Counted from the stretch's first letter, positions 27,580-37,336 are shown. The stretch is DNA of 64,000 nt from Algimonas porphyrae (GCF_041429795.1 NZ_CP163424.1:2978001-3042000), one strand, 5' to 3'. The notes: generated by a model not told the origin, from the letters alone. Program-made: numbers and translations.

Positions 27580-27981
27580 ATGACCAGCCATATCGACCTT
27601 CATGTCGGCAAACGTCTGCGCCGCCGTCGCCGCCTGCTCGGCCTGACTCAGCAGGCGCTGGCCGAACAGGTCGGCATCCGCTTCCAGCAAATCCAGAAAT
27701 ATGAATGCGGCGCCAATCGCGTCTCCGCAGCCCGCCTGTTCGAACTCAGCGAGGCTCTGTCGGTCCCGGTGCAGTATTTCTATGAAGGCTTGTCGGAACG
27801 CGATGCCTTCGCCCCGGACGATACAGACAATATCGCTCCGGACGTGCTGTCCAAGAAGGAAACGATGGATCTGGTCCGCGCCTATTATGCGATGGGCGAA
27901 GCGCCGCGCAAACATCTGCTCGACCTGGCCAAATCGCTCGAAGGAGCGACCAAGCCCGCGCTTCGACTGGTCGCGCCCTGA
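27580..27981 (+). CDS. XRE-family transcriptional regulator
   Basis: 133 residues. An N-terminal helix-turn-helix of the Cro/CI type covers about residues 9-64 (GKRLRRRRRLLGLTQQALAEQVGIRF and QKYECGANRVSAARLFELSEAL), followed by a short C-terminal part with KKETMDLVRAYYAM. Similar single-domain regulators are common in alphaproteobacteria. Target is unknown. It lies 54 bases upstream of the hisN-like gene on the same strand. Confidence 0.85.
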   Translation: MTSHIDLHVGKRLRRRRRLLGLTQQALAEQVGIRFQQIQKYECGANRVSAARLFELSEALSVPVQYFYEGLSERDAFAPDDTDNIAPDVLSKKETMDLVRAYYAMGEAPRKHLLDLAKSLEGATKPALRLVAP

Positions 27982-28034
27982 ACCTGTACTGTTTCCGGCA
28001 ATAAATGCCGGGGACAAAGTCGCCGCGGTCCGTT

Positions 28035-28856
28035 ATGGCCGCTCGCATGACCGACCCGATTGCAGCTCGCCGCGCTTTTTTCGATGAGTTGTCTACAGCG
28101 GCGCGCGCCATCACCCTGCCGCTCTTCCGGTCGGGCATCGTCGCCGAGAACAAGGCCCCATCCGGCTACGACCCCGTCACCCAGGCCGATATCGAGGCTG
28201 AGCGGGTCTTGCGCGCCCTGATCCGCGAACGTTTTCCGAACGACTCCATCGAAGGCGAAGAGCTACCCGATCATGTCGGGACGAACGACTTTTCCTGGAC
28301 GCTGGATCCCATCGACGGCACCCGGGCCTTCGTCGCCGGCGTGCCGGTCTGGAGCACGCTGATCGCCTGTTCGCAGCACGGAGAACCCGTTCTCGGCCTG
28401 ATCGACCTGCCCGCTCTCGGCCAGCGCGCCTTTGGCGATCTGTCCGGTAACCCGTCCGCCCATCTGATCCATGATGACGGGACACAGGGACCGCTGCACG
28501 TCCGTACGATCGACAGTTTGTCGGACGCCCGCCTGGGCTGCACGCAGCCCTTCGGCATGTTCGGACCGGGCGAACTCGCGGCCTATAAGATCATTCAGAG
28601 CGGCGTTGCCTTCTCCCGCCTCGGGCTGGATGCGTTCGGCTATGTGCTGCTGGCGCAAGGGCGGATGGACCTGATCATCGAAGGCGGGATGAAGCCCTGC
28701 GACGTGCGCGCCCTGATGCCAGTCGTAATCGGCGCAGGCGGCGTCATCACGGACTGGCATGGCGGCACGCCCAAGGACGGCCCGCGCCTCGTCGCCTGCG
28801 GCAGTCCGGAGCTGATGGCAGAGCTTTACACCTATCTGGGCCGCGCCATGCTGTGA
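28035..28856 (+). CDS. hisN: Inositol monophosphatase family protein, likely histidinol-phosphatase
   Basis: 273 residues of the IMPase fold. Metal-binding motifs EGEELPD, WTLDPIDGTRAF and the C-terminal MKPCDVRALMPVVIGAGG are present; the last has the C-D-x-x-A form of HisN. The protein dephosphorylates L-histidinol phosphate or a similar phosphomonoester in histidine biosynthesis. ATG at 28035 or 28047 is more likely than 28005. No ribosome binding site clearly decides between them. No other his gene is adjacent. Confidence 0.85.
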   Translation: MAARMTDPIAARRAFFDELSTAARAITLPLFRSGIVAENKAPSGYDPVTQADIEAERVLRALIRERFPNDSIEGEELPDHVGTNDFSWTLDPIDGTRAFVAGVPVWSTLIACSQHGEPVLGLIDLPALGQRAFGDLSGNPSAHLIHDDGTQGPLHVRTIDSLSDARLGCTQPFGMFGPGELAAYKIIQSGVAFSRLGLDAFGYVLLAQGRMDLIIEGGMKPCDVRALMPVVIGAGGVITDWHGGTPKDGPRLVACGSPELMAELYTYLGRAML

Positions 28857-29018
28857 ACGGCCCATCGGCACCTCACCAATGGCTCACGCTCAGTTCACCT
28901 ATCTTAAACCTCGGTCACATTCTGCCGCAGTGCCTTGCGGGAACCGGTACAGACTTCATATCTTTCTAAAAGATTACGAACCGTCTTTTTCGATTTCGTT
29001 TCATCAAGGAGCCCAGAC

Positions 29019-30473
29019 GTGAAAAAAGCCCTCATCCTGACGACAGCCGCAGTCGGACTTGTCGCCGCACCGCTGGCCATGTCGCAGGTCATTCAGGACA
29101 CGCCGCAACCCGATGCCCCGCTGTTTCAGCCCGTGCAGCTGCTTGGCGGCAATGACTCTATGACCTTTGATCGCCGTCGCGGCGTCATCACCATGGCCCC
29201 TCTGCTCGAACGGGTCACCCCCGCCGTCGTCTCGATCAATACGGTTACAGAAAGCGGTACGCCCGATCTGACCGACGATCAGATGGAAATGTTCGAACGC
29301 TTCTTCGGTCAGAGCCCGCGCAATCGCGGACCGCGCGCCGGGCTGGGCTCCGGTGTCGTGGTCGATGCCAATGAAGGCCTGATCCTGACCAATAATCACG
29401 TGGTCGACGGGGCCGACGAAATCCAGATCACGCTGGAAGACCGGCGTGAATTCATGGCGGACGTCGTCGGCACCGACCCGCAAACCGATCTGGCTCTGCT
29501 CAGGATCGATGCGCCGCGCCTGAGTGCCCTCGATATTGCCGAAACGGACGACATCATGGTCGGTGACTATGTCATCGCCGTGGGCAACCCATTCGGCCTG
29601 TCATCGACCGTGACCAGCGGAATCGTTTCGGCACTGGGCCGCGAAAATCCCCGCGGCGGCGACCGTTATGAAGATTATATCCAGACCGACGCTGCTATCA
29701 ATCCCGGCAATAGTGGCGGCGCGCTTGTCAATTCCAAAGGCGAACTGATCGGCATCAACACGGCCATTGTCTCTCGCTCAGGCTCCAGTGCCGGGATCGG
29801 CTTTGCCGTGCCGACGCGGACGATCCGTAACGTGATGGCGCAACTGATGGAATTTGGCGAAGTCCGGCGCGGTCGCATCGGCGTGCTGATCCGTGATCTC
29901 GATCCGGAACTGCGCGAAGGGCTCGACCTGCCGAGCTTGCGCGGCGCGCTAATTTCGGAAGTCGTCGAAGACGGTGCCGCCGATAAGGCCGGGCTGGAAC
30001 CGGGCGACGTGGTGATTGCCTTCAATGGCGAAGAGCTGGACGATAGCTCTGATCTGCGCAATGCGGTCGGCCTGCTCACGCCCGGCACGTCCGCCGACAT
30101 CACCTATCTGCGCGACGGAAAACGCCGCACGACCCGCATCACGGTCGAAGTCGTCGAAGAGGACCGGGATGAACTGGACGCGTCCGCGACCGATGACATC
30201 CCGTCCATGGAGAGCTTCTCCGGCGCGACAATTACGGATATTCCAGACGATCTGGACCTGCGGGACGGCGATGACGGCGTCTTCATCTCGACCGTCCGGC
30301 GCAATAGCCGCGCCGCGCGGGCGGGCCTGCAGCGCGGGGATATCATCCGTCGCATCAACCGCACGCCGATTGCCGATCTCGACGAATTCGAAGATTTCCT
30401 GTCAGATAATGACGGCCCCTACGCCCTCGTCGTCGAACGCAATGGCCGGACCATGTTCCTGGGTGTGCGATAA
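29019..30473 (+). CDS. degP: Periplasmic serine endoprotease, DegP/HtrA (Do) family
   Basis: 484 residues. Signal peptide is at the N-terminus (LILTTAAVGLVAAPLAMS). The trypsin-like domain has H127 (NNHVVD), D157 (TDLALL) and S232 (GNSGGAL). Two PDZ domains follow (LRGALISEVVEDGAADKAGL and VFISTVRRNSRAARAGLQRG). It degrades or refolds misfolded envelope proteins in the periplasm. The start is GTG 29019, with AAGGA eight bases upstream. A relic of its 3' end lies at 32553-32614, inside the accessory array that follows. Confidence 0.93.
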   Translation: MKKALILTTAAVGLVAAPLAMSQVIQDTPQPDAPLFQPVQLLGGNDSMTFDRRRGVITMAPLLERVTPAVVSINTVTESGTPDLTDDQMEMFERFFGQSPRNRGPRAGLGSGVVVDANEGLILTNNHVVDGADEIQITLEDRREFMADVVGTDPQTDLALLRIDAPRLSALDIAETDDIMVGDYVIAVGNPFGLSSTVTSGIVSALGRENPRGGDRYEDYIQTDAAINPGNSGGALVNSKGELIGINTAIVSRSGSSAGIGFAVPTRTIRNVMAQLMEFGEVRRGRIGVLIRDLDPELREGLDLPSLRGALISEVVEDGAADKAGLEPGDVVIAFNGEELDDSSDLRNAVGLLTPGTSADITYLRDGKRRTTRITVEVVEEDRDELDASATDDIPSMESFSGATITDIPDDLDLRDGDDGVFISTVRRNSRAARAGLQRGDIIRRINRTPIADLDEFEDFLSDNDGPYALVVERNGRTMFLGVR

Positions 30474-30476
30474 AAC

Positions 30477-30509
30477 GCGATCCGTCGACACGCGAAACGC
30501 TGGATCGCG
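30477..30509 (+). terminator. Inverted repeat after degP
   Basis: CGCGATCC at 30477-30484 pairs with GGATCGCG at 30502-30509 just after the degP stop. There is no T run directly after it (the following bases are AAACTATATTT), so it may end degP transcription weakly. Confidence 0.4.
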
Positions 30510-30596
30510 AAACTATATTTGCAGTTGCGTTTTTTATAATTGCGTTGACGCCAATCATGTCGCTGAGTACTCCTGTGAAACGGGAGGTTCGGGAAC

Positions 30597-31382
30597 ATGA
30601 AGTCACCACTTACGGGTCAACGTCTCAAGTTGACGGTATGCTCCGTACTTTTGGCAATTCCAGCCTATAGCCTACAGGGGTTCAATTATGATCAGGCCTT
30701 GGCCCGAATTCCGTTGGGCCAGCAGAACTGTGAAACAACCCAGATTTATCAGCCTGGTTATGGCTGGATTCCCGGAAGTGAGATCACAACATGTGAGGTC
30801 GGGATTCCAAACAGCAGTGACGGGTCTGAATATCTTGCCAATCTGAACGCATCCTGCGGGTCGGGCCCGTGCGAAGGTGCGCCTCAAGACGGCGATGAAG
30901 ATGCTGAGCTCGATCCCGAAGTCTGCGAAGTCGAGCAGGCGATTGAAAGTGAGCGGGATAGGTTGGCCAATGAGATTGCTGATGAGATTGCTGATGAGAT
31001 CAAATCCCTTGGGGATTGGGATCAAGTGGAATATGGCGCTGTAATATATTGGGATGGGAGTAGCTTTTCCCGCGACGCTTTAGATAGAGGAACTATCGAT
31101 AATGTCGATTTCACCATTTCTACTAGCATTGGAGATGTCGTAGCACTTGTCCACAGCCACACACCCGGATCGTACAGCATTCCCTCCCCTGGAGATTGGA
31201 GTTCCATTGATACAATCATAGATGCTGGTTATGCAGATAATTCGACTATCGCACATTACATTCTAAATCACGATGATGGTCAATTTTACGAATATGATAA
31301 TACTGATCGCCCCAGAGGAGATGGCCTAGGATTTGGAACCGCAACCCATAGTGATGACGCAAAAGGAGAATGCAATGATTAA
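30597..31382 (+). CDS. Secreted JAMM/DUF4329-like protein, array position 1
   Basis: 261 residues. An N-terminal signal peptide (KLTVCSVLLAIPAYSLQ) is followed by a cysteine-containing stretch and a repeated IADEIADEI element near residue 124. The C-terminal half has E145 (EYG), H186-S-H188 (VHSHTP) and S197-PG-D200 (IPSPGD), matching the E, HxH and SxxD spacing of JAMM/MPN metallopeptidases and of DUF4329 domains in polymorphic toxins. Catalysis is inferred, not shown. The start is preceded by GGGAGG. Its last 8 bases overlap the next gene. A homologous C-terminal fragment lies at 32676. Confidence 0.65.
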   Translation: MKSPLTGQRLKLTVCSVLLAIPAYSLQGFNYDQALARIPLGQQNCETTQIYQPGYGWIPGSEITTCEVGIPNSSDGSEYLANLNASCGSGPCEGAPQDGDEDAELDPEVCEVEQAIESERDRLANEIADEIADEIKSLGDWDQVEYGAVIYWDGSSFSRDALDRGTIDNVDFTISTSIGDVVALVHSHTPGSYSIPSPGDWSSIDTIIDAGYADNSTIAHYILNHDDGQFYEYDNTDRPRGDGLGFGTATHSDDAKGECND

Positions 31383-31878
31383 AAAGCCGTTCATCGCTAC
31401 ATTGATAATGGGCCTGCTCACCACGGCATGTTTTGCCTCTACGACCTCGGATACCGCCCCCGATAATCAGGACACAAATTCAAAATCAGGCGACTTCATT
31501 GTGAGTTCGGGCCCTTCGATCAAGATGACCCCCTCCACAAGACTCACGAAATTATCAGAAACATTTTACTGTGAAGGAAACCGCGTCGATTTGGATATGA
31601 CTATGCGATACGATGCTGACCGTAACGCGGACTTCCAAACCTTCGACTTGAATATAAAGTACAATGGGGAAGTTGTTGACACGATCGACATTGAACGAAA
31701 AGTCTTGGATGTTTTAAAACTATCCAATGTTGGGTTTGACATGATCTGTGCCAATAACAGCCTGGCAATTGATGTTTTAATATACGATACGATTCCAAAT
31801 CCAAGACATCAAAAGGTGAATACGATTTACATCAATCTCAGTTCCGGATCGTTGATGCCAGGCATATATGGACAGTGA
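31375..31878 (+). CDS. Small secreted two-cysteine protein, array partner 1
   Basis: 167 residues. A signal sequence with possible lipobox (LLTTAC) is followed by a beta-rich domain with two conserved cysteines, in FYCEGN and MICANNS. C-terminal strands end in YINLSSGSL. Similar architecture recurs in three other proteins of this array. The ATG at 31375 overlaps the upstream stop by 8 bases and has AAAGGAG before it, so it is coupled to the JAMM-like gene. An inhibitor or immunity role is only a hypothesis based on pairing. Confidence 0.62.
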   Translation: MIKKPFIATLIMGLLTTACFASTTSDTAPDNQDTNSKSGDFIVSSGPSIKMTPSTRLTKLSETFYCEGNRVDLDMTMRYDADRNADFQTFDLNIKYNGEVVDTIDIERKVLDVLKLSNVGFDMICANNSLAIDVLIYDTIPNPRHQKVNTIYINLSSGSLMPGIYGQ

Positions 31879-32027
31879 AGCAATCGTTTTTGATGAAATA
31901 GCCATTCATTGATGCCCGGGTAGAGTTCGGACCAGGCCATGGTGCAGACGCGATTGGAAACTCTGATGGACATCGTCTTTCTAGTCTTGTACTCCTCATA
32001 ATTTCGCTTTTTTCGCCAGCGTCTGCC

Positions 32028-32528
32028 GTGTCGCAGATTGTTTCTGAACCGGACATAGCGCGGATCGCCCAAACTGATGGTCCCCTTGTTACGCGGGAAA
32101 CAGGTGATCCTGACTGTGGCTCTCCTGCATCTGACTGCATCATGATGGGAACCGACAGGGAAACCGTAAATAGCTCACGATCCTTTTCCGTGACGGACTC
32201 TTTTTCCTGTTCCGGACATACGCTCATGAGCCATCACGTAAGTCTGTGGGACAATGGCCAGTTACGGTCCGCCCAGATCGATATCGAGCTCAACGGCATC
32301 CCCCTAGAGCTGCCAAGGTCTTTATCGCGGACCTTCGCGTCCTCACCCTATACAAAAGAGACGACCACTTTTTTCTGCGAGACGAATGTCATCATTTTCA
32401 AAGTGTCGAGTGGCCATCATGCCAATGACAATATGGCGTCCGGCGACGCCACCTATCTTATCGATTTGGAGGCACATCGCATCACGTCAGCCTCACCACT
32501 CGATATCGCACGTCTGTTCGGCCCCTGA
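32028..32528 (+). CDS. Small secreted two-cysteine protein, array partner 2 (5' end uncertain)
   Basis: The GTG at 32028 gives 166 residues with the same beta-rich pattern and cysteines (FSCSGH, FFCETN) and a terminal LIDLEAHRI strand. The frame is open further upstream to 31902 and encodes a signal-peptide-like stretch (SSLVLLIISLFSPASA) with no start codon in that frame. An ATG at 31939 lies in another frame and would need a frameshift to join. The 5' end therefore looks damaged or the protein is mis-started. It has no toxin-like gene directly before it. Confidence 0.45.
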   Translation: MSQIVSEPDIARIAQTDGPLVTRETGDPDCGSPASDCIMMGTDRETVNSSRSFSVTDSFSCSGHTLMSHHVSLWDNGQLRSAQIDIELNGIPLELPRSLSRTFASSPYTKETTTFFCETNVIIFKVSSGHHANDNMASGDATYLIDLEAHRITSASPLDIARLFGP

Positions 32529-32552
32529 TCGTTCCTGGTATAACGCGTCAGT

Positions 32553-32614
32553 CCGATAATGACATGGCGGGACCACGTTCTTGGGTGTGACATGTTTCGC
32601 GAAGCGTCTGGTCG
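32553..32614 (+). repeat. Relic of the degP 3' end
   Basis: GATAATGAC then ATGGCGGGACCACGTTCTTGGGTGTG and a later CGCGAAGCG-TCTGG closely resemble the last 30 bases of degP (30410-30500), with a short internal deletion. The copy sits between partner 2 and the fragment of the JAMM-like gene, in the same orientation as degP. It marks a duplication of the degP-array junction. Confidence 0.6.
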
Positions 32615-32675
32615 ATATCATGCTTTAAAGTTCGTTGGCAGCGCACCGTTCGCATCCGACAGCCCGATCGTATGA

Positions 32676-32861
32676 TTGATCGCAGACTGGGCAAGATTAG
32701 AGCAGGTTCAAACTACGCCGGATGGAGGAGCGCACTACATTTTAAGCTATAGTGATAGAACCTTATACGAATATGATGCAACTGACACTCCTAGACGTGA
32801 AGGCAACGCCGATGGAAACGCTGAAAACGCAAGAGATGCACAGAGTGTCTGCAATGAATAG
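32676..32861 (+). pseudogene. C-terminal fragment of a JAMM/DUF4329-like gene
   Basis: 61 residues from a TTG, matching the end of the 30597 protein: GDW-to-DW start, AHYILSYSDRTLYEYDATDTP aligned with AHYILNHDDGQFYEYDNTDRP, and CNE aligned with CND at the end. The HxH motif and the N-terminus are missing, and upstream codons contain a stop. It ends with an 8-base overlap to the next gene, exactly as in array position 1. Confidence 0.6.
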
Positions 32862-33351
32862 ATATTACGTCATTCCCCTTATTTTCTCCGTTGCACTCCA
32901 AGCGTGTAGCGGCCCCGATACCGGAATAAGTTACGTTGATCAAAGCCGAGGGCCTGAAGAATTGACTGTTTTAAGCAGTCCGCGTGAGCTTTATGATACG
33001 AGCTTGTCGCGTAAAACAACTGACAGTTATTATTGCGGCAGCCACCTTCTGGAAACCTCAATGACAATACGGCGTGAAATATCGCCCGACAACTGGTTCT
33101 TCAATGTAGACATTGACTCTGAGCTTGATGGACAAAAAATCGATCTTGCACAATTTGTTGAGAGCATAAATACTGCGCAATTTCAAACCGATGTGGCTCT
33201 TCACTATAATTGTGTAAACAGCCAGCTTTCGATCACGATACATCTGGACCAGGGGAGTGGCACTCCTTTCGCAACCCATATCGGCAGAGTCTATGTCGAT
33301 ATAGACACAGGCGAAGTAATGTCCGGGCCAAGAAAGTCCCCCAAACGCTAG
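32854..33351 (+). CDS. Small two-cysteine lipoprotein, array partner 3
   Basis: 165 residues. Signal sequence ends in lipobox LQAC (IFSVALQACSG). The beta-rich domain has cysteines in YYCGSH and YNCVNS and a terminal YVDIDTGEVMSG, as in the other partners. The ATG at 32854 overlaps the truncated JAMM-like fragment by 8 bases. It is followed at 33370-33499 by a relic of the carB 3' end. It is likely anchored in an envelope membrane. Role unknown. Confidence 0.58.
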   Translation: MNRYYVIPLIFSVALQACSGPDTGISYVDQSRGPEELTVLSSPRELYDTSLSRKTTDSYYCGSHLLETSMTIRREISPDNWFFNVDIDSELDGQKIDLAQFVESINTAQFQTDVALHYNCVNSQLSITIHLDQGSGTPFATHIGRVYVDIDTGEVMSGPRKSPKR

Positions 33352-33369
33352 TATTTCGATCCTATTCAC

Positions 33370-33499
33370 CCGCGATGCTCTGCAGGCTTTCCACCTCATA
33401 ACCGCCAGACTTGAGAGCGCGGATGCTTTCGACGGTGGCGCGGCTCGCGGCGGCGGTCGTTTTGAAGACGATCTGAATGCCGCCATTTTCATTTTATCA
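33370..33499 (-). repeat. Relic of the carB 3' end
   Basis: Bases from 33371 to about 33460 match carB (34043-34130, same orientation) with a single mismatch in roughly 88 bases. After a common GTCGT the copy jumps to sequence resembling carB 34215-34250, so a stretch of about 80 bases was lost between short direct repeats. The high identity indicates a recent duplication of the carB end. Confidence 0.8.
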
Positions 33500-33514
33500 G
33501 CAAAGAGGCTAAGA

Positions 33515-34006
33515 ATGACGGTGGGAATGAATATCATGCTTTTTTCATCCAATCGGATTTTCTCGAAAATCATCTGCAGCGCCTCCCTGATTATGATTGC
33601 GGTCGCCGCCCAGGCTTCGCCGATCAAGACAATGACTGAGGCTGGAACTAGCGACAAATCGCATGGCGGAAATCAGTTTCTGAAAGTCGCTTGCGATGGC
33701 ATGACCGGGAACATTCTAGTATCTCACCAAGTCAACAAGCCCCCAAATATCATGGCGACGCTACTTATCCGTAATGGCGAAAGACGTAATGCTCACAGAT
33801 TTTTTGATGTCGGTTCCGCGTATCTGACGGAAAGTCATACGTCGCATGATTTGTCCGTCGGGTGTCTCAACCGAAATGGCGGAATTGGCATAAAATTATT
33901 GTCGTCAGACGGTAGCGTCGACCCTGTCCATTTGCAGATCGACCGGGAAGGTCGCATTTTTCCTGATTATTCGCTGACGGGATATGCAATCCTCGACCCC
34001 GACTGA
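33515..34006 (+). CDS. Small secreted two-cysteine protein, array partner 4
   Basis: 163 residues. A signal peptide (SLIMIAVAAQA) is followed by a beta-rich domain with cysteines in VACDGM and VGCLNR and the final LQIDREGRIFPD strand, like the other partners. It stands alone without a toxin-like gene, between two copies of the carB 3' end. AGAGG precedes the ATG at 33515. Divergence from the other three is greater. Confidence 0.55.
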   Translation: MTVGMNIMLFSSNRIFSKIICSASLIMIAVAAQASPIKTMTEAGTSDKSHGGNQFLKVACDGMTGNILVSHQVNKPPNIMATLLIRNGERRNAHRFFDVGSAYLTESHTSHDLSVGCLNRNGGIGIKLLSSDGSVDPVHLQIDREGRIFPDYSLTGYAILDPD

Positions 34007-34033
34007 CGCGATACGCCTTTAGCCCTTCGGGTC

Positions 34034-37000
34034 TCAGCCTTCCGCGATGCTCTGCAGGCTTTCCACCTCATAACCGCCAGACTTGAGAGCGCGGATGCTT
34101 TCGACAGTGGCGCGGCTCGCGGCGGCGGTCGTGAAATAGGGAATCTTCTGTTCCAGCGCAGTCCGGCGTAGCGATTTGGAATCTTCCAGCGCCTGTTTCC
34201 CCGCAGTCGTGTTAAAGACCATCTGAATATCGCCATTCTTCATTTCATCGACGATGTTGGGACGGCCTTCATGGGCTTTCTTGACATAATCGACCGTGAG
34301 ACCCCGATCACGCAGGAATTTGGTCGTGCCGCCCGTGGCGACAATGCCGAAGCCCATACCAATCAGCTCGCGCGCCAGATCCGCCATGAGTGGTTTGTGC
34401 GCGTCCCGGACGCTGATGAAAACGCGTCCCTTGGCAGGCAGGATCACACCGCCGCCAAGCTGGCTTTTCGCGAAGGCGACCCCGAAACTGTCAGCCAGCC
34501 CCATCACTTCACCGGTCGAGCGCATTTCCGGCCCCAGGATCGTATCGACCCCGGGAAAGCGCGCAAAGGGGAAGACGGCTTCCTTCACGGCGATGTATTT
34601 CTGCGGGCGCGTTACCAGATCGAACTGTGACAGTTTTTCGCCCGCCATGACCTTGGCCGCGATATTGGCAACCGGAAGGCCGATCGCCTTGGCCACGAAG
34701 GGCACCGTCCGGGAGGCGCGCGGATTCACTTCGATCAGATAGACCAATTCCTCCCCCACTTCATTCGGCTTCACGGCGAACTGGATATTCATCAGCCCGA
34801 TCACGCCCAGTTCCAGCGCCAGCAACCGCGCCTGACGGCGCATTTCGTCCTGAATGTCCGCTGAGAGCGTATAGGGCGGGAGCGAACAGGCGCTATCCCC
34901 GGAATGGACCCCGGCTTCTTCGATATGTTCCATGATGCCGGCGATAAAGACGTCATCGCCGTCACAGATCGCATCGACATCGACTTCCACCGCGTCGCGC
35001 AGATATTGATCGATCAGCAGCGGCGACTTGCCGGACACTTTCACCGCCTCAGTGATATAGCGTTCCATCTCCGCGTCATTGTCGACAATCTCCATGCCGC
35101 GACCGCCCAGCACATTGGACGGACGCAGGACAAGCGGATAGCCGACCGTCTTGGCGGCTTCCTTCGCTTCTTTCGCCGTCTTCGCGATGGCATTGTTGGG
35201 CTGTCGCAGACCGAGTTTCTCGACCAGCGTCTTGAAGCGCTCCCGGTCCTCGGCGCGGTCCAGTGCATCCGATTTGGTGCCGAGCAATGGAATGCCATTG
35301 GCTTCCAGCGCGCCCGCCAGTTTCAACGGTGTCTGTCCGCCGAACTGCACGATGACACCCAGCAGTTCGCCGCTCTGCATCTCGCCATGGATCAGTTCCA
35401 GCACGTCTTCTTCGGTCAGCGGTTCGAAATAGAGACGGTCGGACGTGTCGTAATCGGTCGACACGGTTTCCGGATTGCAATTGACCATGATGGACTCAAT
35501 GCCGAGATCGGCCATGGCGTATGCCGCGTGGACGCAGCAATAGTCGAATTCGATCCCCTGCCCGATGCGATTGGGACCGCCGCCGAGAATGACGACTTTC
35601 CTGGCAGACGACACGCGGGCTTCGTTTTCGACCGTGCCGCCAAATGACGGCGCTTCATAGGTCGAATACATATAAGGTGTCTTGGCCTGGAACTCAGCGG
35701 CGCATGTATCGACCCGTTTATAGACGGGACGGACGCCTGCCTTATGGCGCGCCTTGCGGACCTTCTTCTCTTTAGTCCCGGTCAGTTCGCCGATGCGCGC
35801 GTCCGAAAAGCCTTCGGACTTGATCGCCCGCCATTGTTCCGGTGTGCCGGGCAGGCCGTTTTCGCGCAGCCAGTTTTCGGCTTTCACGATGGTTTCGATC
35901 TGGCGCAGAAACCATTTGTCGATGGAGGTATAGGTATAGACCTTGTCGACGCTCAGCCCGTGCCGGAAGGCCTGGGCCACGACCAGCAGCCGATCGGGCG
36001 CCAGAATGGAGAGGCGCGCCTTGATCGCGCCGTCGAGCGCTTCAGGATCGGTTTCCGCGAAATGGATTTCGTTTAGCCCCGTCAATCCGGTCTCAAGGCT
36101 GCGCAGGGCTTTCTGAAAGCTCTCGGCGAATGTCCGGCCGATAGACATGGCTTCACCGACGGACCGCATCGCCGTCGTCAGTACGGGCTTGGCGCCCGGA
36201 AATTTTTCGAAGGCGAAGCGCGGACATTTGGTCACGACATAGTCGATGGTCGGCTCAAAGGCGGCGGGGGTGGCCCCGGTAATGTCGTTGTCGAGCTCAT
36301 CCAGCGTGTAGCCAACGGCAAGCTTCGCCGCGATCTTGGCGATCGGAAAGCCGGTCGCTTTGGACGCGAGGGCCGAGGAGCGGGACACGCGCGGGTTCAT
36401 CTCGATCACGACCATTCGGCCATCCGCCGGGTTCATCCCGAACTGCACGTTCGATCCACCTGTCTCCACGCCGATCTCGCGCAGGACTGCGATCGAAGCA
36501 TCCCGCATGCGCTGATATTCCTTGTCGGTCAGTGTCAGGGCGGGCGCGACGGTGATGCTGTCGCCCGTATGCACACCCATCGGGTCGATATTCTCGATGG
36601 CACACACGATGATACAATTATCCGCCCGGTCGCGAACGACCTCCATCTCATATTCCTTCCAGCCGAGGAGCGATTCATCGACCAGCACCTGATTGGTCGG
36701 GGATGCCGACAGGCCGGACCGGATGATTTCCTGATACTCATCGCGGTTATAGGCGACCCCGCCGCCCGTGCCGCCCATGGTGAAGGCGGGACGGATGATG
36801 GCGGGCAATCCGGTGAAATCGAGCGCGTCCATCGCCTTGGCGACACCGGCGGCGTAATCCACTTCCCCGTCATCGCGGGTCGGCGCAGTGACGATGGTCG
36901 CGCGCGGATTTTCCAGCCCGATCTTCGTCATGGCCTCGGCGAAGCGCTCGCGGTTCTCCGCCTTGTCGATCACGTCGGCCTTGGCGCCGATCATCTCCAC

Positions 37001-37336
37001 GCCATATTTTTCCAGAACGCCCATCTGCTCCAGCGCGAGCGCACAGTTCAGCGCCGTCTGTCCGCCCATGGTCGGCAGCAGCGCGTCGGGCTTCTCGATC
37101 GCAATAATCTTTTCGACCATGTCCGGCGTGATCGGCTCGACATAGGTCGCGTCTGCCAGCCCTGGATCTGTCATGATAGTGGCGGGATTGGAATTGACCA
37201 GGACGACCCGATAGCCCTCTTCCTTCAGCGCCTTGACCGCCTGCACGCCGGAATAGTCGAACTCGCACGCCTGCCCGATAATGATCGGCCCCGCCCCGAT
37301 GATGAGGATGGAAGAGATGTCGGTTCTTTTTGGCAT
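34034..37336 (-). CDS. carB: Carbamoyl-phosphate synthase large subunit
   Basis: 1100 residues, full length. The two ATP-grasp halves begin with [16 protein letters not shown] and later repeat as [21 protein letters not shown]. The C-terminal MGS-like allosteric domain contains [14 protein letters not shown]. It makes carbamoyl phosphate from glutamine, bicarbonate and ATP for pyrimidine and arginine synthesis. No carA is present within the window. The start is ATG 37336. The 3' end is duplicated as a relic at 33370. Confidence 0.97.
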   Translation of the reverse strand: MPKRTDISSILIIGAGPIIIGQACEFDYSGVQAVKALKEEGYRVVLVNSNPATIMTDPGLADATYVEPITPDMVEKIIAIEKPDALLPTMGGQTALNCALALEQMGVLEKYGVEMIGAKADVIDKAENRERFAEAMTKIGLENPRATIVTAPTRDDGEVDYAAGVAKAMDALDFTGLPAIIRPAFTMGGTGGGVAYNRDEYQEIIRSGLSASPTNQVLVDESLLGWKEYEMEVVRDRADNCIIVCAIENIDPMGVHTGDSITVAPALTLTDKEYQRMRDASIAVLREIGVETGGSNVQFGMNPADGRMVVIEMNPRVSRSSALASKATGFPIAKIAAKLAVGYTLDELDNDITGATPAAFEPTIDYVVTKCPRFAFEKFPGAKPVLTTAMRSVGEAMSIGRTFAESFQKALRSLETGLTGLNEIHFAETDPEALDGAIKARLSILAPDRLLVVAQAFRHGLSVDKVYTYTSIDKWFLRQIETIVKAENWLRENGLPGTPEQWRAIKSEGFSDARIGELTGTKEKKVRKARHKAGVRPVYKRVDTCAAEFQAKTPYMYSTYEAPSFGGTVENEARVSSARKVVILGGGPNRIGQGIEFDYCCVHAAYAMADLGIESIMVNCNPETVSTDYDTSDRLYFEPLTEEDVLELIHGEMQSGELLGVIVQFGGQTPLKLAGALEANGIPLLGTKSDALDRAEDRERFKTLVEKLGLRQPNNAIAKTAKEAKEAAKTVGYPLVLRPSNVLGGRGMEIVDNDAEMERYITEAVKVSGKSPLLIDQYLRDAVEVDVDAICDGDDVFIAGIMEHIEEAGVHSGDSACSLPPYTLSADIQDEMRRQARLLALELGVIGLMNIQFAVKPNEVGEELVYLIEVNPRASRTVPFVAKAIGLPVANIAAKVMAGEKLSQFDLVTRPQKYIAVKEAVFPFARFPGVDTILGPEMRSTGEVMGLADSFGVAFAKSQLGGGVILPAKGRVFISVRDAHKPLMADLARELIGMGFGIVATGGTTKFLRDRGLTVDYVKKAHEGRPNIVDEMKNGDIQMVFNTTAGKQALEDSKSLRRTALEQKIPYFTTAAASRATVESIRALKSGGYEVESLQSIAEG

